Below, in pieces: positions 23,091 to 33,939 of a stretch of DNA of 64,000 bases. The notes below the pieces were generated by a model. It was given only the letters and a program-made list of their open reading frames with translations, made no database searches and had not been told where the DNA came from. Location: assembly GCA_950295325.1 (NCBI GenBank), contig OX485806.1, positions 38,812,001 to 38,876,000 of the forward strand, read 5' to 3'. The DNA comes from Polytrichum commune. Lineage: Eukaryota > Streptophyta > Polytrichopsida > Polytrichales > Polytrichaceae. The position numbers and the translations under genes were made by a program. Within the stretch, counting starts at the first letter, position 1; every line of letters begins with the position of its first letter.

Positions 23091-24187
23091 ATAAAAAAGG
23101 AATTAAAAAGGGTTAGCACGGATCCTCTCATCTCCCTAGGGCAGACTTCCTCATTAATCCTCTACTTTCAAGAGCAACAACTATTGGTTATGGGGATGCA
23201 TATTTTCTTGAGGAATAGTGAGCACTACTTCCATGACATCCAAAACATCCAAAACTATATGCCTAGAACAATATCATGTAATTCCCTCCAAAGGTGCCAT
23301 GAATTTTATACTAATTCCTCTATGATGGGAACCATGACATAAGGTTCTCCTCATGGTTGACTCACTCCTTCAAGCACTCGAAAAATGTGCAATGTTAATG
23401 AAACTCTTTAACGTAAATTTGTATTAGAGCCTTTTTCTTTTTTTCTTGTTTGTTGTGATTCCCAACTTGGATTTGATACTTAGATTTACACCAGATGCAC
23501 AAATTTTGCTATGAAGTTATAGTCCTTAAGCACATTAAGGTTTGTCTTATTGAGAAGGAAGGCTTACTTTGATGCTTTTGACTACTCATGGGCTGCAAGG
23601 GAGGTCCTTTGTCAGCCTAATCACTCAAGATTAGTTGGAATTGGAAAATAAATAATAAATAAATAAATAGTAAACAAGATTAAATCCAACCTCCATTCTT
23701 GTAATTAAATTTCTTATTTATTCTTGTTGTTTTTAATGAAAGAAAGGTGTTGAAATCTAGATTGTAGTTGACCTATATACATGGAGGAGTCGAGATTGTT
23801 CATGCTAGACTTTTATTACGCTACTAGGAAAACGCGATCCAAGAACACATGTCACATTAAGGTATGCTGCCCTAAAATCTGGGAGGGGGGAGGGGCTTTG
23901 CCGAGCTCTAGGGAAAAAATTCCAATAATAAGATACTAGGGTTCTTAAAGTTTCCAATGCAATGAACTAATGGGGGAGGGGAGGTGTCAGAGTTAGGTGG
24001 AGCCCATCTCTAGGAAGAAAACTTAGAAGCACTTGCATGGGAGAGGCAAACACCAAAAATAAAGAACACCGTCACTGTAAATATGTCAAGGTAAGCATGA
24101 TTTCAAGGACACATAAAATCTTTTCTTATTCCTTTGCTATGATCGGTTGGCTTGGGTGTCGGACATAGGATTTTTTTATAAACTTCT
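23091..24187. other. Mostly unassigned; part of a CACTACTAGGAAAC element
   Basis: A terminal fragment of the CACTACTAGGAAAC family starts near 23819 (CTACTAGGAAAACGCGATCC). A G-rich tract lies at about 23881-23895. The plus frame at 23070-23342 lies opposite the LINE 5' region and is not credible as a gene. Confidence 0.4.
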
Positions 24188-24239
24188 TTTGGAGACACAA
24201 GGCTGAAAAGCCAATGCCAAATTCATTAAGAACCAAGGA
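24188..24239 (-). mobile_element. LINE/SINE-type 3' tail fragment
   Basis: Inverted, this reads as a variant of the recurring tail (TTGGTTCTTAATGAATTTGG then CATTGGCTTTT..GCCTTGTGTCTCC). It is diverged from the other copies. No clean duplication was found. Confidence 0.5.
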
Positions 24240-24621
24240 AGATGCGCCCACTTCAAGGCAAATTTGTATAGGACACTTGGGAAGGTATTTAGAGCCAAAT
24301 TAGTGTGTAATTAGCCCATTAGGTGTCATGTTCCAAGACACATGATGAGTGTGTAGAGATTAACTTACATGTAATAAATAGACAAAATTTGATTCTATGA
24401 TAGGATTTGTTCAAGTCTAAAATGATAGTTTTGAAATCTACCATAGTACACTCTACCAGAATACCTTAAGTATTCATAAGTAATTCATAACTCATAAAAT
24501 AATTTCAAAACAATTATGGCAATGTTTTGTATGGTTCCTCTACTTGGGGTATAATTTTCATGTCAAATACCAATGTACATAAATAACAACGATTGCTCAA
24601 GATATAGTCCTTTATAATAGG

Positions 24622-24774
24622 GCAACATACCTTAGCCCATGACCCCATTGAGAAGTGTTGAGTCCAATCTACAATAGTCATAGATTGCATTCGACTCTTG
24701 TTAGTGGGTCATGTGCTAATGACCACCCATGCCAAATGAGAAGTATGTTCTAGAACCAAGTTTCCTAGTAGTGT
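24622..24774. mobile_element. Miniature TIR element, CACTACTAGGAAAC family
   Basis: The right end reads TTTCCTAGTAGTG. The interior matches 38948-39142 and 40751-40926 (TCATAGATTGCATTCGACTC and TAATGACCACCCATG). The CACTA-type terminus suggests the CACTA/En-Spm superfamily, but no 3-bp duplication could be confirmed. Confidence 0.5.
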
Positions 24775-24870
24775 TAACCACCACAAATGACAAATTGTTA
24801 GTGATGCAAAATCATCTATTGTTAGCATGCAGGTGGATTTGGGGCCACCCTCATTAAGTGAGGGCAATCA

Positions 24871-25637
24871 GGGCAAGTTTCCATGTAGATTGCTCACTCA
24901 CCAAATTCTAGTCTAAATAAGGACAAACTTGCTCAAATTTAGAGGGAAGTTGGTGGGATAGGGTATGCATGTGTCAACTACACCAAATATGATATTTAGT
25001 GTCACCCATTCTAATTGTCTTGCTCAATACTGATCGTAATTGCGGTATAGTGTCACCAACACTAAATTTTAACCCAACATTATTTGTCATTCCTTGTAAT
25101 TTTTTTGGGAGATTACATATGATACAATGTTGCTACTATCACTTACCAAGTGATTTGTCATCCAAAATTCAATTATCCATGACAAGATCTCATCACAAGT
25201 TGTTGACAAGAGAAGGGAGGGTTTTGGCCCATGGATGAACTCGTTCATCATTCATAAGAAGTGTCATCCGAAAAGTTACCATAGTGACATAAAATACCAT
25301 TGATATTAAATATCAAATTTATTGTAGCTACTCCCATCTTCTCAAATCCAAGCCCACCTACTAAAACTCCTCCCAGTTACCAAGGATGGAGTTCTAGACC
25401 AACATTGGTTCTCTTGAGTCTTCAACCAGTCTTAATCCTTCGGTGACCAGCACTTGTAAGCTAAAGATTCTTCAATGAACACATGGAAACCTACTGGCAT
25501 GTGTTCACAACCCTCCACATTCTAGTGGAGAACCAGAATATGGTTTAATAATGACTTGTGCTTAACTACATGTGAACACTTCCAACCCACTATTATCTAG
25601 AATTTAGTGGGCGAGTGCCCTGCATGAAAACTCACGC
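24871..25637 (+). mobile_element. Tourist-like element, GGGTGAGTTTCCATGTAGG family (copy 1), with nested insertion
   Basis: The inverted ends are GGGCAAGTTTCCATGTAG and the mirror of CATGAAAACTCACGC. The right flank is TTA. The body matches copies at 25958, 54626 and 56745. A TA-flanked element (24981-25324) interrupts it. No protein is encoded. Confidence 0.75.
24981..25324 (+). mobile_element. TA-flanked miniature element, CACCAAATAT family (copy 2), nested
   Basis: TA flanks both ends (24979-24980 and 25325-25326). The left end CACCAAATATGATATTTAGT mirrors the right end (CAATAAATTTGATATTTAAT inverted). It sits inside the Tourist-like copy at 24871-25637, whose sequence resumes at GCTACTCCCATCTTCTC. 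Confidence 0.8.
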
Positions 25638-25957
25638 TTAATCAAGTGAACTTACTATAGCAAGTAATGAATGCACTTATTCTTGGCCCAAGATGTGTGC
25701 TGAAAAGTACAACAAGCTACTTTGGCCGGTGTACGTAACTTGTTACTATTGGCAGCAGTTTTGAGCAATCAGGTATGAATATTTGACATGGCATTCGCAT
25801 CCCAGCATGCAGTCGGTGAAGCACTTGGATGCACATGACGATATCATATGCCGAACTTGGACCCACATTATTATAAAAAAGAAATACATTTTTTAATTCA
25901 AATTTACATATATGAAAAAAAATTGATCCACCAGGTGACTCAACATAACATAACTAA
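25638..25957. other. Intergenic spacer
   Basis: No gene or element end was recognised. Confidence 0.5.
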
Positions 25958-26362
25958 GGGTGAGTTACTATTTCCACGTAGGACACTCGTCCACCAGATT
26001 TTAGTGGGAATAAGGACAAACTCACCCAAATGCAACTGGAATATGGTGGGGTAGGGTTTGTATGTGCCCACTAGCTACTCTCATCTTCTCGAATCTTAGT
26101 CCACTTACTAACCTCCTCCTCCAAGTCAAGACCTCCTCTCCCTAAAACTGGACTTTAATCCTTCGGTGACGAGCACTTGTAGGTTGACAAACACTTCAAT
26201 GGACGCATAGAAGTCTAGCAGCCCATATCCACGGCCCCCCCGCATTCTAGTAGGCCACGAGAATGTGGTTGGTCGGCGGCTTGTGCTTTATCTACATGGT
26301 AACACCTCCAACACATTGTTATCTAAAATCTAGTGGGCGAGTGGCCTACATGGAAACTCACC
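25958..26362 (+). mobile_element. Tourist-like element, GGGTGAGTTTCC family (copy 2, 405 bp)
   Basis: GGGTGAGTTACTATTTCC at the left mirrors GGAAACTCACC at the right. The flanks are TAA and TTA. It is an uninterrupted copy and gives the empty site for the insertions seen in copies 1 and 4 (GTGCCCACTAGCTACTC). Confidence 0.75.
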
Positions 26363-28058
26363 TTACAACAAATACATGATGGTCTTTTTTGAAAGAAAGT
26401 GATTGTGATTAGAAAACTCCAATAATTTACAGTTCTTTGTCGAAAAGGTCACAGTACATAGCATGAGTGCTCCTCATAAACGAGGATTTCTGGATTTAAA
26501 GGAACATTATGCTCATGTAATACCTAGTCCCACAATATGCAACCAGAAAGTTGTGGAATGTTATGAACACATTGATGAGATGTGCAAATGTTGTTAAATT
26601 AGAGTGGGCCACACTAATGTTGACATGTTCATAGTTGAGAGTGTGGAAACATGACGGGTTATGAATCAACAGACATGATAAACTTGAGATCTACATGAGG
26701 TGGGCGGCTTTAGCATCGAGTTCTAAGGCAAAAGTGGTAAGCAATTTTGTATGCCCACAAATGCTCCCCTCCATCGTAGACCCCGAATTTATGCCCTCAA
26801 AAACTCTTGGGGTATTTCCATGAGAGGGGGTAAGAATGTGTGTAAATGTGCACTTTCTCATCATTTTATTTTTTTTCATTCACACCGTAGGGTCCGTCTC
26901 CTTTTCTTTAACATACCTCACAACTTGCGACCTTCGGACTGGAGAAATTTGAAGACTTTAAGCTTCAATGAACCTTAATGACCACATCCTCACCCATGAA
27001 GCCAAAAGAGTAATTTGCATCATGATCCCCGGTTCGCCCCATGGAACTTGACCCTTATTGACCCTTTATTGGCACTCCCAATTCTGATCACAATAGAACC
27101 TGAAATGGGTCGTTTATTTTGAGCACAAAGGTCTAATCTCATCGTAAGGCCTCTGCTCCAGCACTCACTTCTCATCAGTGAAAAGTATCTAAAAAGTTTG
27201 CAGAGAAAATAATTATAATGCTAGGACACCACACCAGGCTCCTGACCCCAGTGAATGTTGTGCAAGAATTAAGGTCTGTCAATTTCAAGATAAAGTGAAA
27301 TTCCATATGTCGGAAACAGAGCAGTACGAATCTACAATTCTTAGTTTTAAAAGCAGCAAAATGGCACCAGTCAACGACACTCTCCCCAGTTCTCATAAAT
27401 TTCCAGATAAATTAGAAGTCGGGTTCAGTCAATTGTAGGCAGAAGGGAATTGTGGCATGTGAACATACCTCTCATCAATCCATGGTAAAAACTTGCCTCA
27501 AAGTTCATTGTTAATTCATCTCCCAATGTCCCTCACTAGACTACTTCAGGATCTTTGAAGTTAATTCCAGTGTCAATTCAACTTTTGAGAATAATCTCCT
27601 GGCTACATGCTATCTAGAGTGTTATTCTCAAATGATAAAGAGGTACGCTCTTATGCTTTGCCTCATTGGTGTAGCAAAACATAAATCCACTCTTTAAGAA
27701 ATGTATAACATTAGTCTGGAAGTTGCAAATCATCAATGACCTTGTTTGTGCTCCATCACAAGAGAATGCATGCCCAATAAGTTGGAGGCCCACTCCGCAC
27801 GGACATGACTTGAGCAGGACATGGCTTCTAGGATATTGACACAATCCAAACAAGTAGCATATCATCAAGACCCCACTCCAAAAAACTCCCTTCCCCTATG
27901 CACAGAGCTCCCTCGAACAGATGTGATAGACTGAAACACCAACACCATCTTCAACTCTTGCAAGAGAACAAATCATACCCATATTACAAATTCAACTGTC
28001 AAGGTTCTCTAGCACTGGGATGCAATTGTGCAATCTCTAGAAATAATCAATGGCCAGA
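26363..28058. other. No gene recognised; possibly downstream region of the minus-strand gene
   Basis: Short minus frames at 26691-26879, 27175-27396 and 27614-27868 have no motifs. From about 27100 the sequence looks less decayed than true intergenic DNA and may include transcribed but untranslated sequence. No polyadenylation site can be assigned with confidence. Confidence 0.35.
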
Positions 28059-28625
28059 CTACTACATATATACCCATATATGATCAGACACACAACACAA
28101 AAGTTCGTATGACTGAATCTGTGAAGAGTAAAAGTCAAGCAGTTTGCATGTCAGGACATCTCTCAGACTGTTGAGCTTAACAAATTTGTGATACAGGAAG
28201 CTAGATCAGATCAACTGTGTTGATCACCATCAAGTCCTTCTTCAAAGATATGTTCACCTCATGCCATATCTAGATTGAGAACCTCCTGATAGGTATCTCC
28301 TCCAAAAAAAGATTCATTCCCAGGTGCAGACAGAAAAGACTACATGTATACCCACATATGATCAAAATCACAACATAAAAACTGGATTTGATTGAATATG
28401 TTGAGAAAAAGTACTACAATTTGCACAGGCCATCTTTTTCTCTCTTAACCTTGGCAAATCGAGATACAGGAACCTAGTTTACATCACTACATATAGAATA
28501 ATAACATTGAACAACTGTGATGATTCTCACCAAGTCCTTCCACAATCATACGTTCAACTATAGCCATCTAGACTGAGAACCTCCTGCAAAACACTTCATG
28601 CACAAGAATACCCATTCCTAGGTGT
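28059..28625 (+). repeat. Diverged direct duplication, about 285-bp period
   Basis: Landmarks occur twice about 285 bp apart: TATATACCCATATATGATCA and TGTATACCCACATATGATCA; GTTGATCACCATCAAGTCCTT and GATGATTCTCACCAAGTCCTT; TAGATTGAGAACCTCCTG and TAGACTGAGAACCTCCTG; ATTCATTCCCAGGTG and CCCATTCCTAGGTG. Confidence 0.8.
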
Positions 28626-28983
28626 ACAAACATCAAAGAGCTCACAGCAAGGAGGCACTCTCAAGAAGAGTACTGTAGAAACCCTAGCTTCTGCCATCTT
28701 TCAATCTCCCCTACACTAGTCAATTCACTCCATCTTGTGGAAAGATTAAGACACTTTCTAATATGGTAGCTGAAAGTTCAACATCACCTCTTTGACCTCC
28801 TAGTGAGCTCTAGTACAAAGACAAAAATTGACTTGCAAGGACAATCAGTAGACAACAGAATGATACTCTAAAATTCAAAACAGAGCAAACAGAGTCCTGT
28901 TGCTGATGAATCAATCTCTACGAGAAGATCCCGAAGACAAGTTTGTAAGAAACATATTATTTAGGCATATTGCTCTCCAGAGC

Positions 28984-29184
28984 TCAATGTTCTTGTGGGA
29001 GCACAGGAACTCTGGAAGTCTCAAGCAGCACGACCTCTGTTGAGAATCTTCTTGACATGAATCTCTGCTCTGGCGGAACCTGAAGTAATTCTGCAAGCAA
29101 AACCTTGCTTGTTTGCATCTGTGTAAGAATGATGCAAGTGAATTGACCAGTGTATCTACACATCAGGGCCGGCATGGGCATCAT
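28984..29184 (-). other. Open frame directly after, and in frame with, the gene's stop codon
   Basis: A 66-codon frame begins immediately after the TAG that closes exon 2 of the gene at 29185-30542, in the same frame, and ends PVLPQEH. It may be a former C-terminus cut off by a nonsense change, a read-through extension, or a region removed by splicing (an acceptor-like TTACACAG lies at about 29120-29130). No domain is recognised. Confidence 0.3.
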
Positions 29185-30542
29185 CTAATCTCTCTCAGCC
29201 AACATATGGCCCACGAAACTATGGTGCTGGTGCACGATATTCATCATCCTCGGTATCATTTCCACAAAAGGATCAGGAGGAAGAGGATCCATCACAAAAG
29301 GATCAGGAGGAAGAGGATCCATCACAAAAGGATCAGAAGGAAGAGGATCCATGATCACCATGCATTTGGGCAAGTCTCCCAGCATGGCCATTACTAGGTC
29401 ACCCTCTATGTTGACGTCAAGGTTTCCCCCTCCTCCTGCTGCTGCTCCTTCTTCTCCTTCTTCCTGAGCACCACCAGGGTTGGCTTCGTCCTGTCCATTG
29501 GGCTCCACAAGCTGCTCGTTAATGTCTACCAGACCCCCTTGGTGGTCCTGCCCCGTGTCTTGAGTACCTAGAGTACCTTGGCTCGAGAACGCTCCATCAT
29601 CTCTGCTAACATACATTAAAATGGAACATACATGAGAATTTCCCAATGCAGGAAGCACCACAGAGAAAACAGAGTATACATTTCAAAGAAAACACTTGGC
29701 TACTGCAACGCTCACAAGCAACCTGTTGATTGTACGAGTTGTTTGTGAAAAGTTCCCTTACAAAAACAACTCACACAGAGTGCACTCCACCACAGCAACC
29801 GAATCACTAGCTGCCACTCAGAAGGCATTGTACACCCTAATACAAGAAAAGAACAGCACTTCCACCTACAAGAAACCTACAAATGGCGGACCATCGCATC
29901 GACATGGCCTTCGCAAATCACACACACAGAGTACTCACGACAGAGTGACCTCCATCACAACAACTAAAATCGAGAGCTGCCACTCAGGAGGCATTGTAAA
30001 TCCATCCAAGACGGCAGCAGCACTTCAACTTCAAGAAACCTACAAACGGCAGGCCATCACATCGCTATGGCCTTTACGACGTACACACACAGTGCACTCC
30101 ATCACAACACTTAAAATCAAGAGCTGCCACTCTGAAGACATTGTAATTCTAATGCAAGAAGGCCGCAGCACTGCACCTTAGCAACACCAACAAAAGGGGG
30201 ACCATCACATAAATATGGCCTTCACGAATCACACGCACAACAGACTTTATCGATAGCGAAACCTAAATTTATGTGTGCACGTTACATAAAGAGAGGTAAT
30301 AATGAATTTAAGAGTAGTGTGGACACACAGAAGCGACTTCAGAAACTCTGAAACTCAGCCCCTCACCTAGCCCCAATACTGTCGCCATAGATGGGGTTGG
30401 GCGGGACGGAGTCGATGAAACCCTCCATACCGTGATGAGAAGCACTACCGTCGCCATTGCTGGGGTTTGGTTGGACGAAATTTTCGGGATCCTGCGTATC
30501 GTCAATAGGAGGATCCTCGGACTCATCCACATAAGGCTCCAT
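29185..30542 (-). CDS. Two-exon gene for an acidic protein with DPLPPDPFV repeats
   Basis: Exon 1 runs 30542-30367, starting MEPYVDESEDPPIDDTQDPE and ending at a CTAG|GTGAGG donor in phase 2. Exon 2 runs 29605-29185 after a GTATGTTAG acceptor and restores the same frame through an AG|C codon. Together they give about 198 residues. The protein is rich in Asp, Glu, Pro and Gly, with an Ala/Gly run (EEGAAAGGGG) mid-way and three tandem copies of a MDPLPxDPFV unit near the C-terminus, then a His-containing tail. There is no signal peptide, membrane segment or known domain. The TAGGGTTTTAGAG stretch just upstream of the ATG is typical of plant leaders. I do not recognise the family, and function is unknown. 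Agreement of splice sites and phase is the main support for a real gene. Confidence 0.6.
29606..30366 (-). other. Predicted 761-bp intron with tandem repeats
   Basis: This is the intron between the two exons of the acidic-protein gene. About 29760-30240 holds three to four imperfect units of about 150 bp, each with CACACAGAGTGCACTCC, a GAGCTGCCACTC stretch, CAAGAAACCTACAAA and an ATGGCCTTCGC stretch. The plus-strand frame at 29696-30181 is only this repeat read through and is not a gene. Confidence 0.55.
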
Positions 30543-31116
30543 TTCGGACGCAGAGCTCTAAAACCCTAGTACTTCGCCGTCCACTTGCAATTTGCGTAAC
30601 TTGTGCACTTCTTCTCAAGAATGGCTTTCTACAGAACTCTACAGGAAGTGCGGCAGCGTCTGTGGGATGTCTGGGACTGTAAGAGACTGGCCAAATAAGA
30701 GTGGCGAAAAGGACGCCACAGAGTGAAATTTGTAGCCCCCAGAAGAAGCCTTCATCTAACACCCGACTTACATAATAATGTTCCTCCACAAACCCTCGAC
30801 TTCCACCACCGATGCTAGCCAACGAATCCATTTCTACTTCTATTCAAGCTTTGAATGGGTCTGCTAAACTAGAGAGATGTTGTGCAGACAAACGAGTTTG
30901 CGGCCGACTAAAAACGCCACACGCCTAGGAAACACTACCGAACTCGCCAGGAAAGAAAGCCTTGGGGTTTCGGGCGGGGCTTCACCATGAAGGGGTCGGG
31001 CTTCGTTGAGAGTAGTCCCAGTCGTTCCTGCATCTGCATTCATCCAGGAAAGAAAAGTCTGTTATTCATCCTCCATTGTGTGGATCTACGATCGGAGAGA
31101 ACCAGCAGTTAACTTA
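30543..31116 (-). promoter_or_regulatory. Leader and likely promoter region of the acidic-protein gene
   Basis: On the minus strand, an untranslated leader with a TAGGGTTTTAGAG motif precedes the ATG. No clear TATA box or named cis-element is visible. The minus frame at 30523-30831 overlaps the leader and looks like chance. Confidence 0.3.
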
Positions 31117-31914
31117 GTTCCACATGAACCGGTTGAGTTTGAGAAATAACCCTGTTGAAGTTCATCAAGACTTCAGGATACTTAATTACCCATCATTTTA
31201 GAGGAATTTGTAGAATATACCCCAATTTAATAAAGGAAAACCAAAGGATGTCAACATGTAACCGATTGGACATGCAAACACATGGATCTCTGCCGATTAT
31301 ACCCAAAAATCTCCCCGATCACTGGTGTGGATAAAGGAATTTACCCAACCACTACAACTGATAGTTCACCCACACCTACTGGTGCGGGCCACCATTGAAT
31401 GGGTTCTACCAACACTATTTAAAACAGGTGGCTCTCATTAGTCAAATTGGAGCTAAAAGTGAGCTCTGCTAATAGAAGTCGTTTGCTAGTCGCCCACACC
31501 AATATGTTGTGAGACGACCAGATAACATTCAATGTAATTCTTGCAACTTCTACATGTCTAGGGGGGAAACAACTTCTTATTCTTCTTTTTCATTTTGGGT
31601 TTTTGGAGATGAAAGACAATTAGTACGTTGCCTACAATAGTTACTCTCGTATTTCTACCTAGAAAGCTACATATGGCTAGACTCATTGCATCTACCATAT
31701 ATGTTGACTTGGATAAGTGTCCCGGGACAGTTTTGGGCACAATTGATCAAGATCCTAATGTTTCCAAGTCCAACTGGTTACACGTTGACATTTTCCGGTT
31801 TTTCTTTCTTAATTTGAGATACATTTCATAGATTCTTCTTAAATGATGAGTAATTTTCCTAAACTCTTGAACTTCAACCGGTTCTTTCTCAAACTCAACC
31901 AATTCATTTGTAAC
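31117..31914. mobile_element. Fold-back element with about 210-bp inverted arms
   Basis: The left arm (31117-31330) starts TAGTTCCACATGAACCGGTT and contains a GATGTCAACATGTAACC stretch. The same blocks occur inverted at about 31705-31914. The middle (about 31330-31705) is unrelated. An isolated arm recurs at 32545-32720 and a short piece at 52440-52490. No target duplication or protein is seen. Confidence 0.7.
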
Positions 31915-31916
31915 TA

Positions 31917-32161
31917 CACTAAATAGTCTTATTTATGTGCCGGGTGGAAAATTAGTGTGGCCCACACTGATTTTCTAGTGAAGGTGGGATTAACATGTGT
32001 CCAAGACCCAAGTCTTCCCCTAAGTCTTCATAAAGACTTCCGACCAACACATTGAATATTAATTGTAGGACAAAAGTAGCACATATTAAAATAATCACCC
32101 ACGTTAATTTTCTACAAAAAAAAACAACTATTGTGACCCACCGTAATAAGACTATTTAGTA
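31917..32161. mobile_element. TA-flanked miniature element, CACTAAATAGTC ends, 245 bp
   Basis: CACTAAATAGTCTTATT at the left mirrors AATAAGACTATTTAGT at the right, with TA at both flanks. It lies against the right arm of the fold-back element. The termini resemble the TA-flanked family at 5023 and 24981. Confidence 0.65.
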
Positions 32162-32200
32162 TAATTGTCGGGTTCTCACCCATATAGATGTAGACAGGGA

Positions 32201-32523
32201 AATGAGGAGGTTGTGGGTTCTATTCCCCATGCCGGCGTGGTGCTCACCACCTTAGTCCACCCAACTATGGTGGGGGGTCCTTGGACCTTGTTGTATGGGT
32301 ACCTCAAAGCCCTTTGGGGGGATACCATGTCCGGTATCTTCAAGGCACTAGTGGCTAGCTAGGAACTAGTATAGTGTGTCACTATAGTGCCCATCCTCGA
32401 AAGGGGAGAGTAGTATTGCCCCAATGTCCCCTTGTCCAGTGGGCATCGGGTCATTGACATTACGAACGGACACTTTATTCACGCCGGCCCCTTGCTTAAA
32501 AGGGACCGGAGTTTCTATCTATC
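32201..32523 (+). mobile_element. Probable tRNA-derived SINE, 5'-truncated
   Basis: It is flanked by a 10-bp direct repeat TAGACAGGGA (32191-32200 and 32524-32533). A box-B-like sequence GGTTCTATTCC (32216-32226, one mismatch to consensus) follows a GGTTGTGG stretch as in a tRNA T-arm. The 3' end is a short TATC repeat. Box A is not evident, hence truncated or diverged. The frame at 32165-32362 is not a gene. Confidence 0.45.
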
Positions 32524-32544
32524 TAGACAGGGATCAAAGTTGTT

Positions 32545-32761
32545 GAGCTTATGAAACAAGCGGTTCAAATTCAAGACTTCATAAAATTACCAATTAATTT
32601 AAAGGAATTTGCAGAATAGTCCTCTATTTGGTAAAGAAAATCTGAAAGATGTCAACACATAACTGGCTGACATTGGAAACACTAGGATCTCGACCATTAA
32701 TGCCCAAAAATCTTGTCCACATAACTTCACTTCACCTTCTTCAGGAGGTGAAGTGAAGTTA
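32545..32761 (+). repeat. Isolated fold-back arm plus perfect 16-bp hairpin
   Basis: The arm matches 31130-31320 (CAAGACTTC, GATGTCAACAC and AATGCCCAAAAATCT blocks). It ends in a perfect inverted repeat, TAACTTCACTTCACCT at 32722-32737 and its complement at 32746-32761, with an 8-nt loop. Confidence 0.75.
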
Positions 32762-32920
32762 CTTGAGGATTAACCTGAATCCCAAGCTGGTCGTTATGAA
32801 GCACGTGAAAGTTGAAGCAGCTCCACAATTAAGTTGTTTGTCGTATCTGTTATATGTGTATTGAGCCTGCATGCCGAGTACAAACTACACTGTTTTGTCG
32901 AATCAGTATGAATTACCACT

Positions 32921-33939
32921 TGTTTTGTTTTTTTGTTTTTGTTTTTTTTAGAAAGAAGCCCAACAAAGCCAACGCCAAATGCGTTAAGAATCAAGAAAAC
33001 ACGTTCACATTGAGGGGAGGCAGGGCCCTTCAGATGCGAAACACTGCCACGTAAAAAGTAACGACCACATAAATCCACCACAGATAACCCACTGGACCCA
33101 CCAAGCCGAGGATAATCCCCACCCACTTGCCAAGGACATCGCCTACAAAGGAGTTGAGCTACCTAACTGCGTTGTCGCTTCCAATTCTAGGCAATATGTA
33201 AATTATTCCTCCTACAGAGAACATTCCTACACCCCACGTTTGGTCAACCTTGGAGCATGACCACGGTGGAGGAGATACTGACGTTAATTTGCTTGATCAC
33301 CCGTAGCCATGCCGCCTTTGTGTAGATGATTAGTTCGTCCCAAATCCGATGTTTGACCTTAGGCTCATGCCATTGTTCATGGTTGAACACTTTGTCGTTG
33401 TGTTCAATCCAAATGGTCCAAAGCGTAGGACCACACGTAAGAGGTGCTAAATTTTGATATTTTTACCGAATTTCTTAGGAATCCTTTCCCCAAACAAAGC
33501 TTGCTTCTAGCTAAGACTATCATATATAGTTGTTGGTTCTAACCCCACAGAGTTCATGCGTGATGAATGTGGCCCATCTCCACGCCCTCCTAGCTTGAAT
33601 GTAATCCCGAAATTTGTGTTTGACTGATTCGCTCATGTTCGGGAGGCAAAAAATACATTGTTTGGAGATAGACACCGGCATAATGTGAGCCATCCATTCA
33701 ATAATTGCCATTGCTTTGTGCTAGAAGGACCACATGAACGCAACTTCTTTACCAAACCGAAGTGGAATTTCATACCTTAAACCGATAGAACTTGTAGTTT
33801 CTTGGGAAATAACCCTGCCATTTATCCACCGTGTGTGTGGTACCCGGGTTCTTGTTGATAACTGAATCTCAACCGAACTTAATGATATAGTTAAGGAAGC
33901 AATATCCCTCTACCCAACACCAATGATCCGGGTCCCAAC
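32921..33939 (-). pseudogene. LINE 3' end: RT C-terminal zinc domain and A-rich tail
   Basis: On the minus strand, from about 33800 to 33500, this reads a zf-RVT-like region (FMWSF, EWMAHI, then CIFCLPNMSESVKHKF). It is followed by the usual Trp-rich end (LWTIWIEHNDKVFN, RIWDELIIYTKAAW; about 33430-33280). The 3' tail at 33000-32921 has GCATTTGGCGTTGGC..GGGCTTCTTTCT followed by an A-rich run. Stops interrupt the frame. The 5' part is cut at 33939 by a hAT-like insertion. The tail is a diverged form of the tail in the short insertions at 53-55 kb. Confidence 0.75.

Noticed and set aside
29113-29397. Plus-strand frame with His/Arg-Lys-Arg-Ile repeats
   Set aside because: It lies antisense to the DPLPPDPFV repeat of the minus-strand gene. 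The repeat is real on the other strand, where splice sites and phase agree.
29696-30181. 161-codon plus-strand frame
   Set aside because: It is a read-through of the tandem repeats in the predicted intron, with no conserved start or motif.
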